A DNA stretch of 17,732 nucleotides, from positions 1-17,732 of the forward strand of contig SFHI01000060.1 in NCBI GenBank assembly GCA_004555705.1. The letters run 5' to 3'. Positions 12,948 through 17,732 of the stretch are shown in pieces; the stretch's first letter is position 1; each line of letters begins with the position of its first letter. The notes under the pieces were generated by a model that saw only the letters and a program-made list of their open reading frames with translations, did no database searches and was not told the DNA's origin. Source of the DNA: Clostridiales bacterium (lineage in GTDB: Bacteria; Bacillota; Clostridia; Oscillospirales; Oscillospiraceae). Both the position numbers and the translations under genes were made by a program.

Positions 12948-14597
12948 TTACTTCCACAAATACACCCGGCATTCGTAGGGCTGCAGGGTGTCCGGCTGGG
13001 GGGTGGGGTAATTGGCCAGCACCAATTCCGCCTTCTCCAAATTGAAGCCCCGGGGGGCGCGGAAGGCGGTTTCCCTGTCCCGGAAGGAGCAGACCACCAG
13101 AATCCGCTGCTTCCCGTCATCCCGGGAATAGAGATAGTGGCTCCCGGAGAGATGCCGGTACTCCCGGTAGTCCCCGTCCCGGACGCAGGAAAGGCTTTTC
13201 CGCAGGGCGATGGCCCGGCGGTAGAAGTTTAGCACCGAATCCTCCCGCGTTTCCTGCTCCGCCGCGTTGATCTGGGTGTAGTTTGGATTTACGCGAATCC
13301 AGGGCGTGCCCGTGGTGAAGCCCGCGTTGGGTTCCCCGCTCCACTGTACCGGTGTCCGGGAATTGTCCCGGCTGCTGCGGTGCAGCCGCGCAAGCCTTTC
13401 CTCGGGGCTTTTCTTCAGGGCGGAGTGGTGGTAGTTCCAGATGGTCTGCACATCCCGGTATTCGTCGATGCTTTCCAGCGGGCAGTTGGTCATGCCCAGC
13501 TCCTGGCCCTGGTACAAAAAGGGCGTTCCCTGCTGGAAGAGCATGGCCGCGGCCAGAGTTTTCGCGCTCTCCTCCCGGAAGCGCTCGCTTCCGTACCGGG
13601 AGACGATCCGGGGGTGGTCGTGATTTTCCAGGTACAGCATATTCCAGGCCCGGCCATGGAGCTTCCGCTGCCAGGTGGAGAAGGCCCGTTTCAGCTTCCG
13701 CAGGGAGAAGGGCAGGGGCAGCCAGTCCGTGAACAGGCAGTCCGCGCACACGCACTGGAACTGGATCATCATGTCCAGCTCTCCGGAATCCTCATTGATG
13801 TAGGTCAGGGCCTTCCTGGGGGACACCAGGGGGGCCTCCGCCAGGGTCATGCAGTCGTAGTGGTCCAGCACGTCCTGCTTGAATTCCCGCAGGTACTCGT
13901 GGAGCCGGGGCCCGTGGTTATACTGGCCCATGCCCTTGTTCACGGGGAACAGGTGGTCGTCCGGCAGCCCCTCGGGCTTGGAGATGTAGGTGATCACATC
14001 CTCCCGGAAGCCGTCCACCCCCAGGTCCAGCCAGAACCGAAGGATTTTCTTCACTTCCTCCCGCACCAGGGGATTGTCCATGTTCAGGTCCGGCTGCTTC
14101 ACGGCGAACAGGTGCAGGTAGTATTCCCCCCGGACCTGGTCATAGGTCCAGGCCTTGCCCTCGAAGTTAGAGTCCCAGTTGTTGGGCAGCTTCCCGTTCT
14201 TTTTCGCCGGCCGCCAGATGTAGTAGTCGGTGTAGGGTTCGATCCGCCGGCGGCTTTTCTGGAACCATTCGTGCTCGTCGCTGGTGTGGTTGATGACCAG
14301 GTCCATGAGCACCTTCATGTCCCGGGCGTGGGCCCCCTCCAGAACCTGCCGGAAGGCCTCCATGCCGCCGAACTCCGGGGCGATGTCCATGTAGTCCGCA
14401 ATATCGTAGCCGCAGTCCGCTCCCGGGGAGGGGTACAGGGGCGAAAACCAGATGCCGCCGCAGCCCAGAGACTTGATGTAGTCCAGCTTCTCCAGCACGC
14501 CCCACAAGTCCCCCATGCCGTCCCCGTTTCCGTCCATAAAGGACCGGGGCCATATCTGGTAGAATACCCGGTCTTTGTACCATCGTGTGCGTTCCAT
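12948..14597 (-). CDS. GH13 alpha-glucosidase, oligo-1,6-glucosidase type
   Basis: A cytoplasmic alpha-glucosidase of 549 residues, the usual length of GH13 subfamily 31, with no signal peptide. Conserved regions in order are DLVINHTSDEH (99-109), QPDLNMDNP (168-176), GFREDVI with the nucleophile Asp200, TLAEAP with acid/base Glu254, and ENHDHPR with Asp327. Val201 directly after the nucleophile is the residue associated with alpha-1,6 specificity (Thr in alpha-1,4 enzymes), so isomalto-oligosaccharides are the likely substrate; dextran or trehalose-phosphate use cannot be excluded. The start ATG is 7 nt after AGGAGG. It has its own promoter and hairpin leader and converges on rpiB. No transporter gene is adjacent. 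Confidence 0.93.
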   Translation of the reverse strand: MERTRWYKDRVFYQIWPRSFMDGNGDGMGDLWGVLEKLDYIKSLGCGGIWFSPLYPSPGADCGYDIADYMDIAPEFGGMEAFRQVLEGAHARDMKVLMDLVINHTSDEHEWFQKSRRRIEPYTDYYIWRPAKKNGKLPNNWDSNFEGKAWTYDQVRGEYYLHLFAVKQPDLNMDNPLVREEVKKILRFWLDLGVDGFREDVITYISKPEGLPDDHLFPVNKGMGQYNHGPRLHEYLREFKQDVLDHYDCMTLAEAPLVSPRKALTYINEDSGELDMMIQFQCVCADCLFTDWLPLPFSLRKLKRAFSTWQRKLHGRAWNMLYLENHDHPRIVSRYGSERFREESAKTLAAAMLFQQGTPFLYQGQELGMTNCPLESIDEYRDVQTIWNYHHSALKKSPEERLARLHRSSRDNSRTPVQWSGEPNAGFTTGTPWIRVNPNYTQINAAEQETREDSVLNFYRRAIALRKSLSCVRDGDYREYRHLSGSHYLYSRDDGKQRILVVCSFRDRETAFRAPRGFNLEKAELVLANYPTPQPDTLQPYECRVYLWK

Positions 14598-14614
14598 CCC
14601 ATGACCTCCTTTTG

Positions 14615-14632
14615 CCCGGGCCGCCGCCCGGG
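14615..14632 (-). promoter_or_regulatory. GC-rich hairpin in the glucosidase leader
   Basis: Read on the minus strand, CCCGGGC-GGCG-GCCCGGG forms a 7-bp GC stem that ends about 5 nt before the AAAGGAGG ribosome binding site. It could limit ribosome access or stabilise the 5-prime end. On the plus strand the same stem is followed by ATTTTT, so it could also stop transcription arriving from the other direction. Confidence 0.45.
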
Positions 14633-14645
14633 ATTTTTCGTGTTC

Positions 14646-14674
14646 ATTATAGCAAATTCATACCGCCGCGTCCA
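14646..14674 (-). promoter_or_regulatory. Sigma-A type promoter of the glucosidase gene
   Basis: On the minus strand, TGGACG (14674-14669) and a perfect TATAAT (14651-14646) are 17 bp apart. The predicted start is about 40-45 nt upstream of the ATG at 14597. No convincing catabolite-repression operator was seen. Confidence 0.7.
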
Positions 14675-14786
14675 GCTATTTTCAACCCGCCCGGGGCCTT
14701 CCCGGCGGAAGGGGAGGCCAAAGGCTTGTGGGAATTCTTTCCCCGGGGGCGGTGCGTCGCGCAGCGAATCAGAATTGGCCTTCTGC

Positions 14787-14850
14787 GGCATTCCCTCGGT
14801 TAGAAGGGAGATGTGCCAATAAGCGCCCGGAAGGACGGGGGGATTGCCAC
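14787..14850. repeat. Decayed fragment of core family 1 (copy G)
   Basis: CGGTTAGAAGGGAGATGTGC (from about 14797) and CGCCCGGAAGGACGGGGGGATTGCCAC to 14850, interrupted only by a short stretch, match the centre and right inner arm of copy B. The outer arms have lost their pairing: no GCCAGTG hairpin remains on either side. It appears to be an old copy in the same orientation as B. Confidence 0.65.
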
Positions 14851-14911
14851 GGAAGCCGGCGCGCTTACTTTGCAATCATCATGTGTGCACACACCACGAT
14901 AAACGAAAAAC

Positions 14912-15011
14912 GCTGTCATCCCGAGCGAGCATAATCGCCATTTCTATGGTAGGATTGCCACTGGCAATCCTGATGATCGTAATTCGCTTACGCTAGGCTC
15001 AGGATGACAGC
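14912..15011. repeat. Inverted-repeat element, core family 3
   Basis: GCTGTCATCCCGAGCGAGC at 14912 faces the partial reverse complement GCTCAGGATGACAGC ending at 15011, giving a 100-bp inverted repeat. The centre holds GGATTGCC-ACT-GGCAATCC. The GTCATCC...GGATGAC ends recall family 1 ends (GTCATTG...CAATGAC), so the two may share a recognition feature. No gene is seen. Confidence 0.65.
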
Positions 15012-15059
15012 ATTTTTGGATTTGTTTACAAATCTGAAGATTTAGGTGTTACAGGCTAG

Positions 15060-15180
15060 TAGGGGCGGCTATTAGCCGCCCGAAAGGTTTCGATTTTTGA
15101 GCGTTTCCGATATAACGGGGTGCTGTCAAGGACGTAAGGTTTCGGGCGGCTAATAGCCGCCCCTACAGAAGCATCGCAAC
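15060..15180. repeat. Inverted-repeat element, core family 2, copy 2
   Basis: The core runs from TAGGGGCGG at 15060 to CCGCCCCTA at 15165, exactly 106 bp like copy 1 and in the same orientation. The centres are clearly related (shared TTTTGAGCGTTT and ATAACGGGGT-like stretches). Both ends are palindromic: GGGCGGCTA-T-TAGCCGCCC and GGGCGGCTA-A-TAGCCGCCC. CATCGCAAC (to 15180) extends the right end and mirrors GTTGCGATG of copy 1. Confidence 0.82.
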
Positions 15181-15209
15181 ATACACACAGGTTTTTTCAT
15201 TGAACCTTA

Positions 15210-15260
15210 AAAACGCCACAGGAGCCGTTCCCCGGTGAGGGAAGGTTCCTGTGGCGTTTT
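15210..15260 (-). terminator. Intrinsic terminator downstream of the solute-binding lipoprotein gene
   Basis: AAAACGCCACAGGAGCC (15210-15226) pairs with GGTTCCTGTGGCGTTTT (15244-15260), 17 positions with one wobble pair. On the minus strand the stem is followed by a T-run, and it starts 9 nt after the stop codon of the lipoprotein gene at 15269. The stem is bordered by A/T on both sides and could work in both directions. Confidence 0.9.
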
Positions 15261-15268
15261 CGATTTTC

Positions 15269-17541
15269 TTACTCAGACAGATACAGATTCAGGGAACGCA
15301 AAGCCGCGTCTGCCGCCTGCTCAGGGGTAATGACTCCGTTGCAGCAGTCGACCATCTGGTCCATGACTTTACTGCGGATAGTGCGGTCGGTCAGGGCTGG
15401 GGTGGTGAGCGCTTCTACCCAGCCCTTCAGCTGCTGGCGCTGTGCCGTGTTGGGCCACTGTGCACTGTAGCTAACACTGGTACCTTGCACAGCGCTGCCC
15501 GTAGTGATGACAGAATCCACGTAGCGGTCCTCGGACAGTTCCCGCTGGAAGGTCACCTGGTTCACCGGGAAGCCTGTGGTCAGATCCTTGGCCTGGACCG
15601 CGTCACTGAGCATGAAGGTTAGGAAGGTTTCCGCCGCTTGAGGATGGGCAGCAGTGGCCAGGATGCCCATGATTCGCCGGGGCAGAAAAACATTGGATGC
15701 CTGTCCGCTCAAAGGAATAGTCCGATAGCCGACACTGAGGTAGTCCTTCTCACCGGCAAGAACACGAGACGACCAGGCGTACATACCGTCCAGCGTACCG
15801 GTGGGAAGGTAGCAGATATCTCCATAGATATAGGCTACACCGCCAAGCCCCGTATAATCACCGGGCGCAAAAAAGTATTCCCCGTTTTCATATTCTTCCG
15901 CAAACTCCGCCATCCACTCCGCGTTCACCTGACGGAAGTCTTCATCCAGAGCGTACAGTTCCTTCATGGCGGCATAGAATGCTGCCAGTTTTTCTGCGTC
16001 CAGGGTTCCATCGGGATTTACCCAGGCTGCGGAGCAGCTGTCGTAGTAGAGGTCCGCCATCGTGATGGGGTACATGGCATTGACGATCCGCTCCCGGTCG
16101 GGATTCTCCTGCTTTGCCTGCTTGGCCGCTGCCACCAGGGAATCCAGATCGTGGATTTGCGAAACATATTTTTCCGCGCCATACATGGCAGGAATGGCAA
16201 AGGTTGTGGGTACGGCGCATACCTTGCCGTCCTGGGCATAGCAGTTCGTCACCTGCTCCAGCAGGGGACCTGCCTGACGCAATACGCCGCTGATATCTGC
16301 CAAAACGCCCTTTGGTGAAAGCCGTCCAAGCGGATCAGGTCCGGGCCGCTGCCGGCCAGAATCTCGGTGTTCAGCATCCGAATGGCGTCCTCCATGGTGA
16401 CGCCGTTCTCGCCGGTGACACCAACCTCCAGATCCACGGCCACCTCCGGGTGGGATACTTGGAACTGGGAGATCATCTGCCGCAGGTCTTCATCCTCATA
16501 CAGGCTGTAGATGCGAAGTTCGGTATCCGGCGTTGTGGGGGCGTTCTGGTCGTAAACGTAGTAGCGCAGGGCGCTTTCCCCATTCTGGTTGCCCAGCACA
16601 TAGAAGCTGCCGTCCTCCGCCCCGGTCAGAGCCTTCGGACAGAAGGTAGGGTCACCCAAGGAGGTTCTGGCCCCGCTGACCAGCTCCTCGGTGACGCTGC
16701 CTCCGGGAACATAGCTATAGAGACCGTCATGGGTGGTGAAGAACAGGTAGCCATCGGAATTTTCCCAGAAGGTGATCTTGGGATCGCTTCCCTCGGTGGC
16801 CTGCAAGGACGCCACGACCTGTTCTCCCAGAACGCCGGAGAGAGCGTCTGTTACCCCGTCCTGGCAGATGCTGCCGCGGCTCCAGCCCAGCATATACGCG
16901 TCCTCTCCAGCACAGCAGAATGTAAGCAGGGAGGGTTCCAGCTCATTGAGATTGCTGCCCAGCTCCCCGGTTTCCAGATTTACCTCCCGAACCTCCTTCG
17001 AATAGAACTGTGCCAGAAGCCGTCCGTCAGCGGTAAAATCGCAGGTGGGTACGAAGAATCCCATCTGAGGATCCACATCGGCGTAGGTAACAGGGATTTC
17101 CCGGCTTTTCCCGGAGGAATCCAGAAACCAGAAGTGGGGCTGGTAGGTATCGTCTTCCATTTTCTGAAGGGTGCTGCAAAACACGCTTCCATCCGGGGAC
17201 AGGGCAACGGATCCGATGCTTCCACTTTCCGTGATGGTTCCGGGCAGCGGAAAGGTATCCCATGTATTGCTTTGCGTACCTGCGGTGCAAATCAGGACAT
17301 TCCCGTCTGCCTTCATGAGGGCGACCCGCAGGTGCCCGGTGGAAAGCATAACCATGTCCATTGCGTAGTCACTGTCCGGCAGCGTAATGCTCTGCTCCAC
17401 ATACCGCCCTGTGGCATTGGCATTGCCGGGCTGGGAAACCTCCACCACCGACAGTTCCGGGTCTTTCCCACAGCCGGAAAGGCAGCCCAGCAGTACAAGC
17501 AGGGCTAGCATCATGCTGATGATTCGCTTTTTGTCTATCAT
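15269..17541 (-). pseudogene. Lipoprotein: beta-propeller-like region fused to an ABC solute-binding domain, frameshifted
   Basis: The start ATG at 17541 follows AAGGAGG by 8 nt; a longer in-frame extension to 17586 was rejected. A lipoprotein signal (hydrophobic LLALLVLLG-like core, lipobox LSGC with Cys24) predicts anchoring on the outer membrane face. Residues about 45-325 contain repeated DG-turn segments (SPDGSVFC, TADGRLLAQF, HDGLYSYVPGG, AEDGSFYV), like a beta-propeller. From about 341 (ELRIYSLYED) a sugar-type solute-binding domain begins and reads to GPDLIRLDG (405-407). At about 16305-16320 the frame shifts; the other frame resumes KGVLADISGVL and continues to YLSE at 15269. Related proteins have about 8 residues between LDG and KGVL where only 8 nt exist here, so a 16-nt deletion is likely. 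Whether it is real or an assembly error is unknown. Confidence 0.8.
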
Positions 17542-17600
17542 GTCATTTTCCTCCTTATTGAAGATAACCACAGTATAAACCTTCAATCTCTAAGAGGCCT

Positions 17601-17732
17601 CTAAGGAATTGGCAATTCCAGGATAAAAGCCGCGCCGCCACCCTTGGCATCCTCCACCCAGAGCTTCCCTTTGTGGAGCTTGACGATTTCCGCCGCGATA
17701 CACAGCCCCAAACCAAAATGGGAGCGGTGGGA
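17601..17732 (-). CDS. Sensor histidine kinase, C-terminal end (partial)
   Basis: The last 43 codons of a gene that enters from the right edge. The translation begins SHRSHFGLGLCIAAEIVKLH and continues KGKLWVEDAKGGGAAFILEL, ending PIP. GLGLCIAAEIVKLHxGKLWVE is the G2-box region of a HATPase_c domain, followed by the usual GGGAAFxLxLP ending, so this is a two-component sensor kinase. The stop is TAG at 17603-17601. It lies 59 bp upstream of the lipoprotein gene on the same strand, suggesting a shared transcript in which the kinase and the extracellular sugar-binding lipoprotein act in one sensing or uptake system. The N-terminal sensor part is outside the window. Confidence 0.9.
   Translation of the reverse strand, partial: SHRSHFGLGLCIAAEIVKLHKGKLWVEDAKGGGAAFILELPIP

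Noticed and set aside
13380..14822. Plus-strand open frame of 480 codons opposite the glucosidase gene
   Set aside because: It is antisense to a gene with all catalytic motifs intact and has no domain of its own.
16300..16325. Programmed frameshift or translational bypass in the lipoprotein gene
   Set aside because: There is no convincing slippery heptamer with a downstream structure, and residues seem to be missing at the junction, so deletion or sequence error is simpler.

Overview
The window looks like a chromosomal segment of a GC-rich, spore-forming member of the Clostridia, most likely an Oscillospiraceae/Ruminococcaceae relative. The grounds are the Firmicutes gene order rimP-nusA-rnpM(ylxR)-ylxQ-infB-rbfA-nrnA-truB-ribF, the sporulation/division cluster yabP-yabQ-divIC-S1 protein, strong AGGAGG-type ribosome binding sites and GC-rich third codon positions. 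Taxonomy is inferred from gene content only.

Layout. (1) 384-9405, plus strand: a transcription/translation operon starting at a clear sigma-A promoter followed by a perfect leader hairpin. It encodes ribosome maturation factors (RimP, RbfA), NusA, IF2, an RNase P modulator (RnpM), an L7Ae-like protein (YlxQ), the nanoRNase/pAp phosphatase NrnA, tRNA pseudouridine synthase TruB and the FAD synthetase RibF. (2) 9702-11129, plus: yabP-yabQ-divIC and a damaged S1-domain gene, opened by a plausible sigma-E (mother-cell) promoter. (3) 11242-12645, plus: an SDR oxidoreductase of the FabG/YmfI type and ribose-5-phosphate isomerase B with a textbook terminator. (4) 12948-14597, minus: an intact GH13 oligo-1,6-glucosidase-like enzyme with its own promoter. 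(5) 15269-17732, minus: the last 43 codons of a sensor histidine kinase, then a lipoprotein joining a beta-propeller-like region to an ABC-type solute-binding domain, frameshifted in the middle.

The most striking content lies between the genes. Every intergenic gap longer than about 100 bp holds repeat DNA built on one architecture: inverted pairs of arms, many of which are themselves small perfect hairpins, arranged in nested shells. The outer shell is an array of the heptamer ATTGACA (inverted as TGTCAAT on the other side). Inside it can lie a small hairpin of the type ATCCC-nnn-GGGAT, then a module resembling AAATTGGTGTTTGACGC or GCCAATCAAGAG, and at the centre one of several interchangeable cores. 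The commonest core (seven copies, 126-175 bp where complete) begins CTGTCATTGCGA and ends TCGCAATGACAG. Its internal 7-bp hairpins vary between copies by matched changes on both sides, so pairing is kept in all 11 readable arms. Four of these elements sit inside the housekeeping operon. No transposase is encoded in the window, so the elements look non-autonomous (MITE/BIME-like).

Three genes carry defects: the S1-domain gene appears to have lost the second half of its S1 fold with a frameshift, the solute-binding lipoprotein is frameshifted next to a probable 16-nt deletion, and yabQ has no stop codon before it runs deep into divIC. Genuine decay cannot be told from assembly error without the reads.
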